The notes under the pieces were generated by a model. The model had not been told where the DNA came from and made no database searches. It saw nothing but the letters and a program-made list of their open reading frames with translations. Source: Planktothrix sp. FACHB-1365 (lineage in GTDB: Bacteria; Cyanobacteriota; Cyanobacteriia; Cyanobacteriales; Microcoleaceae). From it: a stretch of DNA of 64,000 bases. Position numbers and translations under genes: made by a program. Below are positions 44,436 to 52,957 of the stretch, in pieces (position 1 is the stretch's first letter; every line of letters starts with the position of its first letter). Where the stretch lies: the NCBI RefSeq assembly GCF_014697575.1, contig NZ_JACJSC010000009.1:1-64000 (forward strand), in the 5' to 3' direction.

Positions 44436-45437
44436 TTAGAACTGACGTAAAAAGCGTAAATCGCTGGCATAAACCCGTCGAATATCATCAATTTGATGAA
44501 GAACCATCGCAAACCGTTCGACACCAAAACCCGCCGCAAATCCCGTGTATTTTTCGGGGTCATATCCCGCCGCTTTTAACACATTAGGATCAACCATGCC
44601 ACATCCTAACACTTCCAGCCATTTACCTTGCCATTGTAAATCCACTTCCGCCGAGGGTTCAGTAAAGGGGAAATAACTCGCCCGAAAACGCACGGGTAAA
44701 TCCCCAAACATTTGTCGCAGAAACTCTTTAATGGTTCCTTTTAAATCCGTAAACCGTAAGCCTTCTTCAATGGCTAAGAGTTCAATTTGATGGAACACCG
44801 CCGCATGGGTCGCATCAACCGTATCCCGACGATAAACCCGACCCGGCGCCACAATGCGAATGGGGGGTTGATGTTGTTCCATATAGCGAATTTGTACCGA
44901 TGACGTATGGGTTCTTAATAAATTACCATCGGGTAAATAAAACGTATCCTGCATATCCCGTGCGGGGTGATCCGGGGGGGTATTTAAGGCTTCAAAATTA
45001 TAATAGTCCGTTTCCATTTCCGGGCCAGAAGCAACGGTATACCCCAACCCCACAAAAATGTCTAAAGCGCGATCAATAATGCCATTGAGGGGATGAATTC
45101 GACCTGGGGAATGATACACTCCTGGCATGGTCACATCCAGGGTTTCTGACTGAAGTTGGGCTTCAAGTTGGGCACGTTGTAAGGCGGTGCGTGTGTCCTC
45201 TAAACCCGTTTCTAAGGCTTTTTTAACGTCATTGGCTAACGCGCCAATGCGAGGGCGTTCACTGGGGTCAAGTTTTCCCATAGCCCCTAAAACTACAGAA
45301 ACTTTGCCTTTTTTGCCTAAATAGTTAATTCGTAACTGTTCTAATTCATCCAAGGTTTGACAAGCTGCGATCGCCGTTATTCCCTCGCCGCGTAAGTCTT
45401 CCAGTTGAGTTTCTAATTCACTAAGTTGAGTTGCCAT
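44436..45437 (-). CDS. pheS: Phenylalanyl-tRNA synthetase alpha subunit
   Basis: A 333-residue class II synthetase. The N-terminal coiled coil (about 1-90) contains [11 protein letters not shown]. The catalytic core has [33 protein letters not shown], the motif 2 region [19 protein letters not shown] and motif 3 [13 protein letters not shown]. With PheT it forms an alpha2-beta2 enzyme. No pheT is in the window; in cyanobacteria the two genes are often unlinked. The length matches the family. Confidence 0.96.
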   Translation of the reverse strand: MATQLSELETQLEDLRGEGITAIAACQTLDELEQLRINYLGKKGKVSVVLGAMGKLDPSERPRIGALANDVKKALETGLEDTRTALQRAQLEAQLQSETLDVTMPGVYHSPGRIHPLNGIIDRALDIFVGLGYTVASGPEMETDYYNFEALNTPPDHPARDMQDTFYLPDGNLLRTHTSSVQIRYMEQHQPPIRIVAPGRVYRRDTVDATHAAVFHQIELLAIEEGLRFTDLKGTIKEFLRQMFGDLPVRFRASYFPFTEPSAEVDLQWQGKWLEVLGCGMVDPNVLKAAGYDPEKYTGFAAGFGVERFAMVLHQIDDIRRVYASDLRFLRQF

Positions 45438-45722
45438 AGATTAGGATCAAGAATAGAGCGCTTAAGGGGGGTAGGGGGATTGAATTCGTCCTGCCTTTGC
45501 TGAGTTTAACTTAATTTGCTCCCCTTCTGGGATGAGTCTTTAGGCTAAAACAATCAAGATCACAACTAATTCACAGGTGAGACGGATTAAGATTGAAGAT
45601 TCGGATCAATCATTAGCAAGAAATGGACATATTTTTTGTACCAAACCCATCTTGAGAACTTGATTCTGACTCAACTATATTAGATTTTTTAAGGTGATGG
45701 GCAAACATTGGTTAGGATGGGT

Positions 45723-46211
45723 ATGCAGATTCGGGATGCAGTAGAGACGGACTTAGTAACAATTGTAGATATTTATAACGCGGCGGTTCCGGGACGGACA
45801 GCAACGGCTGATTTAGAACCGATATCGGTAGAAAGCCGAATTTCTTGGTATCACGAACACAAAGCCCAAACTCGTCCGGTGTGGGTTATCGAGTTAGATG
45901 AGCAAATTGTCGGCTGGTTAAGTTTTCAGGTGTTCTATGGTCGTCCCGCCTATGAAAGTACCGCAGAACTCAGCATTTATATTCATCCTGAGTATCAAGG
46001 TCAAGGAATTGGTAAAAGACTATTAACCCAAGCTCTAAATCACAGTCCTAAGTTAGGATTAAAAGCTTTAGTGGCGTTAATTTTTGCTCACAATCAACCC
46101 AGTTTAAAATTATTTGAAAGTTTTGAGTTTAAACAATGGGGGTATTTGCCCAAAGTTGCCAATTTAGACGGTATTGAACGAGATTTAGTGATTATGGGAC
46201 GTCATGTATAG
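45723..46211 (+). CDS. GNAT N-acetyltransferase (phosphinothricin acetyltransferase-like)
   Basis: About 162 residues from the ATG at 45723, with AGG six bases upstream; other ATG and TTG codons lie within 15 bases. Features of the PAT/Bar-type GNAT fold are present: IRDAVETDLVTIVDIYNAAV at the start, the acetyl-CoA loop IYIHPEYQGQGIGKRLL near residue 88, and IFAHNQPSLKLFESFEFKQWG. It acetylates a small amine, possibly an amino acid or a toxin such as phosphinothricin or methionine sulfone. The substrate cannot be predicted. Confidence 0.86.
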   Translation: MQIRDAVETDLVTIVDIYNAAVPGRTATADLEPISVESRISWYHEHKAQTRPVWVIELDEQIVGWLSFQVFYGRPAYESTAELSIYIHPEYQGQGIGKRLLTQALNHSPKLGLKALVALIFAHNQPSLKLFESFEFKQWGYLPKVANLDGIERDLVIMGRHV

Positions 46212-46234
46212 GAGGAAACCGGGAACCGTTTAAT

Positions 46235-47086
46235 TTAATACTGATTCACAATCCTTTTGATATGATCAACAACGGTATGGGTTTGTTCCACCATAGCTAA
46301 ATGTCCACAATTGGGGATCTCAATCACATTGTTATCCCCTTGACGAAATAACCAATGAAAACTAGCTAAATGGCGAACATATTGGGGCTCCATAATTACA
46401 TCTTGCAGTCCCGCTATAAAATAAACGGGTTGTTGTAGTCGAGACACCACCTGCGGTAAACGATGAACTTCGGCTTCGGTGGTAGAATCTAATAATGCTC
46501 CTAATGCCGCTTCAGGATGGGCAATGACAAAATCGATTAACCGTTGTCGTCCCCACCGTTGTTTGAGGGGACAGGCGACTTGAGCACGGGTAAAGATTAA
46601 ATCCAATAAAGGTAAATAACATAACCATCGGGGGCGAAATTTAACGATTTGTTCGCCAACAGACCGAAATTTCTCAAATTCTTCTTTTAAGTAAATTCCG
46701 CCACCCGCATTCACACAGATAACGCCTTTGACTTGTTCTGGAAGTTTATCCGCTCCTAAAAGGGCAATAGTTCCCCCTAGAGAATGACCTACTAACCAAG
46801 CATTGTTGAGGTTTAGGGTGTCCAACAAAATGGCTAAATCTTCAGCGTAGGAAATGGGGGTATAAATAGCAAGTCGGGAGGGGTTTCCCGCCAACAGTTG
46901 AGAATCTCCAAATCCTCGTAAATCGTAGGATAGACATTGATATTGGGAAGCTAACAGGTCGATGACGGGTTGCCAATAATGACGACTCAATAACCAACCG
47001 TGAATAAAAACCAGTACGTCACCCGATGAGGTGGGCGACGTCAATTCGTAAGTGTGTTTAACTCCCTGGATATCGATAGTAGCCAT
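46235..47086 (-). CDS. Alpha/beta hydrolase
   Basis: A 283-residue alpha/beta-hydrolase. The oxyanion region is VFIHGWLLSRHYW, the nucleophile elbow is G-H-S-L-G-G near residue 100, the acid is probably in YFIAGLQDVIM, and the catalytic histidine is in CGHLAMVEQ near residue 265. There is no signal peptide. The family includes esterases, lipases and C-C hydrolases, so the substrate is open. It converges with the acetyltransferase gene, leaving 23 bases. Confidence 0.87.
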   Translation of the reverse strand: MATIDIQGVKHTYELTSPTSSGDVLVFIHGWLLSRHYWQPVIDLLASQYQCLSYDLRGFGDSQLLAGNPSRLAIYTPISYAEDLAILLDTLNLNNAWLVGHSLGGTIALLGADKLPEQVKGVICVNAGGGIYLKEEFEKFRSVGEQIVKFRPRWLCYLPLLDLIFTRAQVACPLKQRWGRQRLIDFVIAHPEAALGALLDSTTEAEVHRLPQVVSRLQQPVYFIAGLQDVIMEPQYVRHLASFHWLFRQGDNNVIEIPNCGHLAMVEQTHTVVDHIKRIVNQY

Positions 47087-47268
47087 AATCCTATCGTATC
47101 CTGAAATGTACTTTTCAGAAATGAGTAATCCGCTTCACCGGGAATACTATACAGTTAACGGTCAACCATCAACTGTATCGTTCTGTGATAATATGTAAAG
47201 AAAAAATTAACCTTGGGCGTATTTTTATTAATCGTCCAACCCTTGCAAGCTTATTTAACAACTGAACC

Positions 47269-47817
47269 ATGAGTAGCTCTCTTGCTAAAGCTGTCTTATT
47301 TGTAGACGGCTATAACATTATTGGAATATGGCCGCTATTGCGACAGAAACGGGATGGTGACGGGATGGAAGAAGCCCGTAGGCATTTGATTGAGACGTTA
47401 GTGGACTATAGCGCCTTTGAAGGGTTAGATGCTCGCATTGTGTTTGATGCTCATTATCAAAATACTCCCAGTTTTAGCGAAACTATTACTCGCAATGTGT
47501 CGATTCATTATACCGGTTTTGGGCAAACCGCAGATACTTATATTGAAAAACTCTGTGCTTCTTTGGGACGTCAATTGCGGTTGTCCCGACGTCGATTAAT
47601 TGTTGCCACTTCAGACCGCGCTCAACAGTTGACGGTCACGGGGTATGGGGCTGAATGGCTCTCCGCCGAACAATTAGCCGAAGTGGTGGAAGCTACAACC
47701 CGCCGTCGCCAGCGTCGTCATCACCCCCGGAAGCAATCTTCTAGTCGTTTCTTGGCCAGTTCCTTGGACGCAGAGGCTCAAACCCGCCTTGCTCAATTGA
47801 GAATGGGCTTAAAATAG
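47269..47817 (+). CDS. YacP-like NYN-domain ribonuclease
   Basis: A 182-residue protein with the NYN fold of the YacP/Rae1 type: FVDGYNIIGIWPLL near residue 12, IVFDAHYQ near residue 63, TADTYIEKL and VATSDRAQQLTV near residue 118. Bacillus Rae1 cleaves mRNA on the ribosome; a similar role is possible here. The C-terminal 35 residues are strongly basic (TTRRRQRRHHPRKQ), consistent with RNA binding. It is a different subfamily from the LabA-like NYN protein at 28080. A tRNA-Asn gene follows 120 bases downstream. Confidence 0.85.
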   Translation: MSSSLAKAVLFVDGYNIIGIWPLLRQKRDGDGMEEARRHLIETLVDYSAFEGLDARIVFDAHYQNTPSFSETITRNVSIHYTGFGQTADTYIEKLCASLGRQLRLSRRRLIVATSDRAQQLTVTGYGAEWLSAEQLAEVVEATTRRRQRRHHPRKQSSSRFLASSLDAEAQTRLAQLRMGLK

Positions 47818-47904
47818 CTTTAATCAAGGCTTTTCAGCGTTTAAAATCAAACTTCAAAAAAATTTTTTCAAAAAGGCTTGCAAAATTCTAGGGTTTGGCG
47901 CTAC

Positions 47905-47910
47905 TATAAT
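47905..47910 (+). promoter_or_regulatory. Likely -10 box of the tRNA-Asn gene
   Basis: A perfect TATAAT lies 30 bases before the tRNA. The best -35 candidate, TTGCAA at 47878, is too far away (21 bases), so only the -10 is proposed. Confidence 0.45.
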
Positions 47911-47939
47911 TAACTGTGGCTAAAAGAGAGACACAACGT

Positions 47940-48011
47940 TCCTCGGTAGCTCAGTGGTAGAGCGGTCGGCTGTTAACCGATTGGTCGTAGGTTCGAATCC
48001 CACCCGAGGAG
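47940..48011 (+). tRNA. trnN-GUU: tRNA-Asn (GUU)
   Basis: A complete 72-base cloverleaf. TCCTCGG (47940-47946) pairs with CCGAGGA (48004-48010), with discriminator G. The anticodon loop CTGTTAA gives anticodon GUU, and the T arm contains GGTTCGAATCC. CCA is not encoded. Confidence 0.97.
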
Positions 48012-48130
48012 TTTAACAAAATAATCTTTGAATATCACATCAGATTATAACCTGATCTGGTATTTTAATCAGTATCCTGCATTTCTTCCGAGAAAGGTAG
48101 GATATTGTTTTGTCTATTTTAATCACAAGG

Positions 48131-49489
48131 ATGATTTTACCTTTATTTCTCAGTTTAACTTTATTAGCCCAAGCCGCCCCTCCTGCGAGGGAAATTGTAC
48201 AACTCCAAGAGGTGCGACCGTTACCCGGACAATTAGATCAAATCCCTGTTTTTAATAGTAACAGTCCTGAACTCATTTTAAACGAAGGAATTTTACTTTC
48301 AACCTTTCCCAAAACCGATAAAAAACAACCAGAAGCCCACTTAAATTTTCCCTTTAACGGCAAATTTGATATTTTTGCCCACCACGTCGCTAAACCTCCC
48401 CAAGAAAACGATTTAAGAACGCTTTATTTAGGAATAATAGCTTATAATCCCGGTCAAAAACCCGTCACAATTCATATTTTACAAGCCGCGAGTTATTTAA
48501 GTCAACCCGATGCTCCATTTATTGCCCTAGATTCTGTTTTAGATAATATTAATGGTAATATTTATGCAGGGCCAGGAAGTCGAGTGATGAATGATATTTT
48601 AAGGGGAAAACGACAACGTGAATTTGTTGAAAAAATTATTATTCCGCCTCAAAGCAGTCGTCTATTATTAAATGCACCAATTCCGGTTAAAAATTTAGAA
48701 CCACCTTTAAATGGTCGGTCTACCTTAATGCGTTTAGAAAGTAATGGTGAGGTTTATATTGCCAGTTTAGCGAAATATGCAACGGTGCAACACAATAGAA
48801 CCGAAATTCCACCCACATTAACAGAATGGGAACAATTATTAAAGTTAGGAAATTTAGTCACACCACGCGATCGCACTCCCACCCCTCCGAATACAAATCC
48901 TCAACAAATCATTTATGGAAGAGTCGCCGGAGTTGCATTAGGTTCCCGTTGGAATGGGAATATTGTTGACGCAAATCGTTCGATTTTAACCATTCCTAAA
49001 CCTGGAGAAGCATTTTCTTATCCCATAGCAACATTACCCAGAGGACAGTTAGGAACCCATCAAATTCAAAGTGCTCCTTTAGTCGTTCGATATCCCGATA
49101 CTGCTTATCAAGCTCATGGAAATTATGGTATAGAATATAACTTGAATTTACCCTTACATAATTCTACCAATCAACTCCAAACGGTTATTTTAACGTTACA
49201 AACTCCCATCAAAGAAGAAAAATTATCCCAACCCGGCTTAAGGTTTTTTGACCCTCCTGCACCTCAAGTATTTTTCCGAGGAACAGTTAGATTTAGTTAT
49301 AAAGATGATCAAGGAAAATCCCAAACTCGCTATGTTCATTTAGTCCAAAAACGAGGTCAACCCGGAGAACCGTTAGTGAAATTAACCTTAAAACCCAAAG
49401 AAACCAGACCTGTTAAAGTTGATTTTTTGTATCCTCCAGATGCGTCTGCGCCTCAAGTTTTGACGGTGCAAACATTACCGTTAAAATAA
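48131..49489 (+). CDS. DUF3370 family secreted protein
   Basis: About 452 residues from the ATG at 48131, which starts directly at a signal peptide (MILPLFLSLTLLAQA); a TTG seven codons upstream is less likely. The DUF3370 family is typical of cyanobacteria. Its core shows IVQLQEVRPLPGQLDQIPVF and NSPELILNEGILLSTFPK, then FDIFAHHVAKP and a middle with YAGPGSRVMNDILRG. The second half is mostly beta strands. The function is unknown; the protein is probably periplasmic or exported. A hairpin after the stop ends the gene. Confidence 0.82.
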   Translation: MILPLFLSLTLLAQAAPPAREIVQLQEVRPLPGQLDQIPVFNSNSPELILNEGILLSTFPKTDKKQPEAHLNFPFNGKFDIFAHHVAKPPQENDLRTLYLGIIAYNPGQKPVTIHILQAASYLSQPDAPFIALDSVLDNINGNIYAGPGSRVMNDILRGKRQREFVEKIIIPPQSSRLLLNAPIPVKNLEPPLNGRSTLMRLESNGEVYIASLAKYATVQHNRTEIPPTLTEWEQLLKLGNLVTPRDRTPTPPNTNPQQIIYGRVAGVALGSRWNGNIVDANRSILTIPKPGEAFSYPIATLPRGQLGTHQIQSAPLVVRYPDTAYQAHGNYGIEYNLNLPLHNSTNQLQTVILTLQTPIKEEKLSQPGLRFFDPPAPQVFFRGTVRFSYKDDQGKSQTRYVHLVQKRGQPGEPLVKLTLKPKETRPVKVDFLYPPDASAPQVLTVQTLPLK

Positions 49490-49492
49490 AAT

Positions 49493-49520
49493 AGTCCAGT
49501 TTTGGGCTGTTTTATTGATT
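49493..49520 (+). terminator. Rho-independent terminator after the DUF3370 gene
   Basis: AGTCCA pairs with TGGGCT (one G-U pair) around a four-base GTTT loop, followed by GTTTTATT. It lies just after the stop codon. Confidence 0.65.
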
Positions 49521-49617
49521 TTCAAAAAATCTTTCCAGTTGGGCTAGGAACAACACAGGTACGGCGTTTAGAGTTACAATTTCAAGCATTCTCGTCAGAT
49601 TAATCGGGGAAATTAAG

Positions 49618-50022
49618 ATGAAAATGGATTGGAACTCGAAGTTAGGGAACCGTGAGATCGCAGGTTTAACGGGATTAGCAACCGTGGGTTTAGTCTTCGT
49701 ACAGACCCTATTCTCCCCCCTGAGCGCGGCTCAAAGCTTCTCTTGTACTGGACGAATGAATAATGGGTGGACTTACTCAGCCCAGTTTCTCGACGGACGT
49801 TTTACCCAAATTCGTTGGGAACGCTCTGGACAACCGCCCCAAGTCTCAACTCTCGAATTCATCTCTAGCAATGACAAAGGCCAACCCATCTACAAAGGTT
49901 CCTTAATGGCAGCCGTAACAGTGACTTTAGTGGATCTCTCTGGTGGCAATGTTCAACCCGGTTCGCAAATTTCTGTTGGTGTGGAAGAATGGGGCTGGAG
50001 TCGAGGAAACTGTAGTCTCTGA
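49618..50022 (+). CDS. Hypothetical secreted protein
   Basis: A 134-residue protein with a signal-peptide-like N-terminus (about residues 14-38, AGLTGLATVGLVFVQTLFSPLSA). The mature part is a small beta domain (FSCTGRMNNGWTYSAQFLDG; FTQIRWERSG) with two cysteines, one at each end (SCTG and GNCSL), that could form a disulfide. No family is recognised. The start has only a weak purine stretch upstream. The neighbours are unrelated. Confidence 0.6.
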   Translation: MKMDWNSKLGNREIAGLTGLATVGLVFVQTLFSPLSAAQSFSCTGRMNNGWTYSAQFLDGRFTQIRWERSGQPPQVSTLEFISSNDKGQPIYKGSLMAAVTVTLVDLSGGNVQPGSQISVGVEEWGWSRGNCSL

Positions 50023-50214
50023 TCAAAAAAAATAAGCGGGATGGGGGAAACGAGCGCGTCTTTAGACCTGAGAGGTAAGTGACATTGCGGTTAAACCCCC
50101 GTGTCTTTTCTGATTCTTAGAATCCAGATTTTACGATCAGGAATTTTCTGGTTATCTCCTGTAGAGAGGGATAACAAACATTAGACACCTGATCACAGGT
50201 TAATAGAGAGTTAT

Positions 50215-50688
50215 ATGGATAAGTCTTTGAGAAATTGGGTTTCGGGAGTTCTCCTCGTTGCTCCTGTTTTCTTAACGAGTTGCTCTCTGAATTTATCCTT
50301 ACCCCAACTTAATGAAAGCGATAAGGCAGAATTTGTCATGCAAGCTATGACCACTGGACAACAAGCTTATTATGAAGCCAATGGTCAGTTTGCCAATTCC
50401 ATTCAAGGGTTATCTTTAAATGCCAATTTAGACACCGGAGAATATCGCTACAGCATTAACACAGAAGGTCAATATGCTCAAACTGTGGTGATGACGGCGG
50501 CGGCGAAACAAGAGGGACTACCGAGTTATGCTGGAGTTGTGACGGTTAACAAAACTGAAGGGGGTGTGATGGCTTTGGCTAATATTTGTAAAACCGATCA
50601 ACCCTCCACCGAACCTCCGGCTTTGTCCTCAACTCCAACACCGGGAGAAGGGTTAAAATGTCCTGCGGGTTCGAGTCCAGTTCAGTAG
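50215..50688 (+). CDS. Lipoprotein with type IV pilin-like (GspH-type) domain
   Basis: A 157-residue protein. The signal peptide ends in the lipobox L-T-S-C (Cys23), so it should be a lipoprotein. The mature part resembles the cyanobacterial pilin-like G/H domain (EFVMQAMTTGQQAYYEANGQ, then NANLDTGEYRYSINT and a strand-rich end). A normal prepilin would have a G/F-T-L-x-E processing site, which is absent. The C-terminus is Pro/Thr/Ser-rich. The last 110 bases overlap the 3' end of the PIN-like frame on the opposite strand. Confidence 0.7.
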   Translation: MDKSLRNWVSGVLLVAPVFLTSCSLNLSLPQLNESDKAEFVMQAMTTGQQAYYEANGQFANSIQGLSLNANLDTGEYRYSINTEGQYAQTVVMTAAAKQEGLPSYAGVVTVNKTEGGVMALANICKTDQPSTEPPALSSTPTPGEGLKCPAGSSPVQ

Positions 50689-51061
50689 GACTGATGAGGA
50701 TAAGTTCAGGAAAATAGGTTTGGTAACGGGTGGCATCACGAGTTAGCAGGGTGTACCCGCACACCTTGGCATGAGCGCCAATATAGAAATCTGGTAAAGG
50801 CGATCGCCTCACACCACCCCGGCGACGATATTGTAAAAAGGCTTGACCCGCTAAAAATGCCGCCTCATAAGGTAATGCGTCTCTCTGAAAAAAGCTATAA
50901 GATAATACCGATTCGACTTCCGTTACATCTTTAAACCCAATGGATACTTCTGCATAAATAATAGGGTTGATATGCAGTGTTCCGGTTTGGGCATAATCAG
51001 CCAGTTGCGCTGATGACCAATCAAACCAATGGGGATCGTCCGTTAATACATCCAGAATCAC
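50579..51061 (-). pseudogene. Degenerate PIN-domain (VapC-like) toxin gene
   Basis: The open frame encodes about 160 residues of a PIN domain: NPIIYAEVSIGF, LPDFYIGAHAKVCGY and LLTRDATRYQTYFPELILISP are all recognisable. The expected start, V-D-T-N-V with the first catalytic Asp, is instead P-K-T-N-V, with no ATG before an in-frame stop; only a GTG at the V is available. The C-terminus also runs ~35 residues past the usual end, into the antisense of the lipoprotein gene. No antitoxin precedes it. It looks like a broken toxin, though translation from the GTG is possible. Confidence 0.7.
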
Positions 51062-51107
51062 ATTAGTTTTAGGATAGCCCCTCTATTTTACCCCATGCCC
51101 AAACCTC

Positions 51108-51173
51108 AGAAACCCGGTTTCTTTGTTAAGTCTTGGTAGAAGCGATCGAGATGCTGCTAGAAACCCGGTTTCT
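51108..51173. repeat. Two copies of a 15-bp palindrome
   Basis: AGAAACCCGGTTTCT occurs at 51108-51122 and again at 51159-51173, 51 bases apart in direct orientation. Each copy is palindromic around a central C. They lie between the PIN relic and the UPF0175 gene. I remember the same short palindrome as a common dispersed repeat in cyanobacteria. Confidence 0.85.
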
Positions 51174-51233
51174 TGCCTCTTAGACTTGCCCTCGCTACAC
51201 TAGAGCCATAAACCTTCATCCCCCAACTCCAAA

Positions 51234-51416
51234 ATGCAAATCACCATTGAAATCCCCGATGAATACATTCAACAACTCCAACCCAACCTAGAAAACTTCT
51301 CCCAACGCATCCTAGAAACCTTAGTGGTCGAATCCTACAACGCTCAAAAGCTAACCACTGCTGAAGTCGGACGGATTCTCAACCTGAACCGCTTTGAAGT
51401 CGAAACGTTGAATTAG
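51234..51416 (+). CDS. Truncated UPF0175-like antitoxin
   Basis: A 60-residue protein starting MQITIEIPDEYIQQLQP and continuing LETLVVESYNAQKLTTAEVGRILNLNRFEVE, which fits the N-terminal two thirds of UPF0175 antitoxins. Those proteins usually continue for 25-35 more residues; here a TAG follows F-E-V-E-T-L-N. The DNA that follows holds a PIN toxin relic, so this is probably the remaining half of a decayed toxin-antitoxin pair. It could still be expressed as a short protein. Confidence 0.65.
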   Translation: MQITIEIPDEYIQQLQPNLENFSQRILETLVVESYNAQKLTTAEVGRILNLNRFEVETLN

Positions 51417-51450
51417 GGAAAGAGTGGCGTAATTCTGTGGAGTAGGTTAA

Positions 51451-51609
51451 TCAATTCCAATTCTCCCCTTTAATGAAACCGCAGCGATCGCATATCAACA
51501 ACTCCGAAAATCTTACCCTCGTTTAGAGACTATGGATCTAAAAAATGTTGCTATTTTATCCCATTTTGAGAAATCTTTAAATCACACCCAAACCCGTATA
51601 TTTTCGTAA
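51451..51609 (+). pseudogene. PIN toxin remnant downstream of the UPF0175-like gene
   Basis: In one frame the DNA reads S-I-P-I-L-P-F-N-E-T-A-A-I-A-Y-Q-Q-L-R-K, then P-R-L-E-T-M-D-L-K-N-V-A-I-L-S-H-F, and ends at a stop at 51607. This is the middle of a VapC-type PIN domain (I-L-P-F-D-E-x-A-A...G-T-M-D-L-x-I-A-A-I). The N-terminal third is missing or frameshifted and the C-terminal end is absent. It overlaps the end of xisI on the other strand. Confidence 0.75.
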
Positions 51610-51912
51610 CTCAGGGGGCTGGAGTCCTAAGACAATATCCTCTTTTAATACACCCCTAGCCAAGAATTCATCCGTTAAAGAACAGTCAGTTTGATTGCGC
51701 TGAATCCAGATTTTTTCCCCCCGAATTTCTAAATGAATCAAACAGGTATAAATTCTCCGTTGCCCATTCCAACCCAAATCAACCAACAAATATCGGTCTG
51801 TTTGCTGATCAAAAACGGTCTGCGATTCAATTTCCCCACCCAAGGGATTCCCGGCTGCATATTCTGATAATAGTTCCTGAATAATTTGGCGATATTTAGC
51901 TAATTTATCCAT
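51577..51912 (-). CDS. xisI: XisI-like protein (orphan)
   Basis: A 111-residue protein matching XisI: MDKLAKYRQIIQELLSEYA, RYLLVDLGWNGQRRIYTCLI, HLEIRGEKIWIQRNQTDCSL and RGVLKEDIVLGLQPPELRKY. XisI was described as a controlling factor for excision of the fdxN element in Anabaena, together with XisH. XisH is a PD-(D/E)XK-like protein usually encoded immediately upstream. No xisH is present here; the upstream gene is unrelated. The C-terminal end GVI also differs from the usual FAVS. Confidence 0.88.
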   Translation of the reverse strand: MDKLAKYRQIIQELLSEYAAGNPLGGEIESQTVFDQQTDRYLLVDLGWNGQRRIYTCLIHLEIRGEKIWIQRNQTDCSLTDEFLARGVLKEDIVLGLQPPELRKYTGLGVI

Positions 51913-51941
51913 TGTAATAATTTTAAATCAGAATTAGAAAA

Positions 51942-51971
51942 GTAGAGAGACGCGCCGTGGCACGTCTCTAC
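51942..51971 (-). terminator. Degenerate GTAGAGACG palindrome, possible terminator
   Basis: A 30-base imperfect version of the 28-bp palindrome, with arms GTAGAGAGACGCGCC and CACGTCTCTAC. It starts five bases after the stop of the minus-strand gene at 51976. In that direction it is followed by TTTTCTAATT, so it could work as a terminator. Confidence 0.6.
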
Positions 51972-51975
51972 GGGG

Positions 51976-52491
51976 TTAAGCTAGAACAAAATCGACATCG
52001 TTACTGCCACCTGTTTCTCCTTGACCAGAGGTTAATTTTTGACCATTAACTTCTACTGCAAAGGGGGTACTACTTAAAGTTGAAAGATTATAATCGGTTT
52101 TTGCAGCCGTATATCCAACACTAGCAATCATTTTCCGGCCAGCGTCAGTGTATTGGAAAGCCATCATTTGACTTTTGTTGTTTTTATTATCTTTGGCCCA
52201 AATCACCATATATTGTTGGCCTTGATAATCAAAAACTTTAGGTTCTCGAATGGGAACATAACGACCGGGTTCCCCAAAACTCGCATCTAAAAAGCTCTGC
52301 ACAGAACTCGGTTGAACTACAGCATAACTCACTTGTTCTGGAGAAGCTGCGATCGCGTCCCCTTGACTTTCATCTACAACCTCCTCTTTACCTCGATTTT
52401 TGAAATAATCGACGGCTACTTTAGTCCCAATAGCGCCCGCAGTGGCAATTCCTGCGCCAATTAAAAAGTTACGAAGTCTGTTATCAGCCAT
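51976..52491 (-). CDS. Hypothetical protein with N-terminal membrane anchor
   Basis: A 171-residue protein. The N-terminus has a short hydrophobic, glycine-rich helix (FLIGAGIATAGAIGTKVAV, about residues 9-27) that could be a membrane anchor or an uncleaved signal. A charged linker leads to a beta-rich domain (VFDYQGQQYMVIWAKDNKNN, then KSQMMAFQYTDAGRKM). No named family is recognised. A TGGAGAAAAA before the ATG is a good ribosome binding site. The C-terminus (GETGGSNDVDFVLA) is acidic. Confidence 0.6.
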   Translation of the reverse strand: MADNRLRNFLIGAGIATAGAIGTKVAVDYFKNRGKEEVVDESQGDAIAASPEQVSYAVVQPSSVQSFLDASFGEPGRYVPIREPKVFDYQGQQYMVIWAKDNKNNKSQMMAFQYTDAGRKMIASVGYTAAKTDYNLSTLSSTPFAVEVNGQKLTSGQGETGGSNDVDFVLA

Positions 52492-52607
52492 TTTTTCTCC
52501 AGATTGGCATTCAATAATTTTTTATGTTTGGAAATGAATTCCAATAATGCTAAAATTGTAGCAAAGTTTAGCAGTCTCGACATTAAACTTTAGACAGAGA
52601 TTTTCTC

Positions 52608-52922
52608 TTAAATCCATTTAACAGCCGTACCACTCGCGGCCACCATTAACATTCCCTCACTCACGGTTTCATAATCAAGATCAATCCCAATAATTCCATT
52701 GGCTCCTAGTGCTTTGGCTTCTTCAATCATTTCTAGCATTGCCAGATCTTTTGCTTCTCGCAGAGATTGTTCATAAGCGGCTGCACGTCCGCCTACAATA
52801 TCTCGAATTCCGGCAAAAAAGTCGCGGATAATATTAGCCCCTAAAATGGCTTCTCCACTCACGACACCATAATATTCAATAATTTCTTTACCCTGTAATG
52901 TGCTAGTGGTGGTTAGAATCAT
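52608..52922 (-). CDS. YbjQ-family protein (UPF0145)
   Basis: A 104-residue protein of the YbjQ/UPF0145 family, which forms pentamers and has been called heavy-metal-binding. Typical segments are [40 protein letters not shown] and IGGRA-type Gly-Arg around [13 protein letters not shown], then [17 protein letters not shown]. The biological role is not established. It lies 36 bases downstream of the GGDEF/EAL gene on the same strand. Confidence 0.88.
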   Translation of the reverse strand: MILTTTSTLQGKEIIEYYGVVSGEAILGANIIRDFFAGIRDIVGGRAAAYEQSLREAKDLAMLEMIEEAKALGANGIIGIDLDYETVSEGMLMVAASGTAVKWI

Positions 52923-52957
52923 TTCTGCATCCTGTTATTAATGATGATAAATTGATT

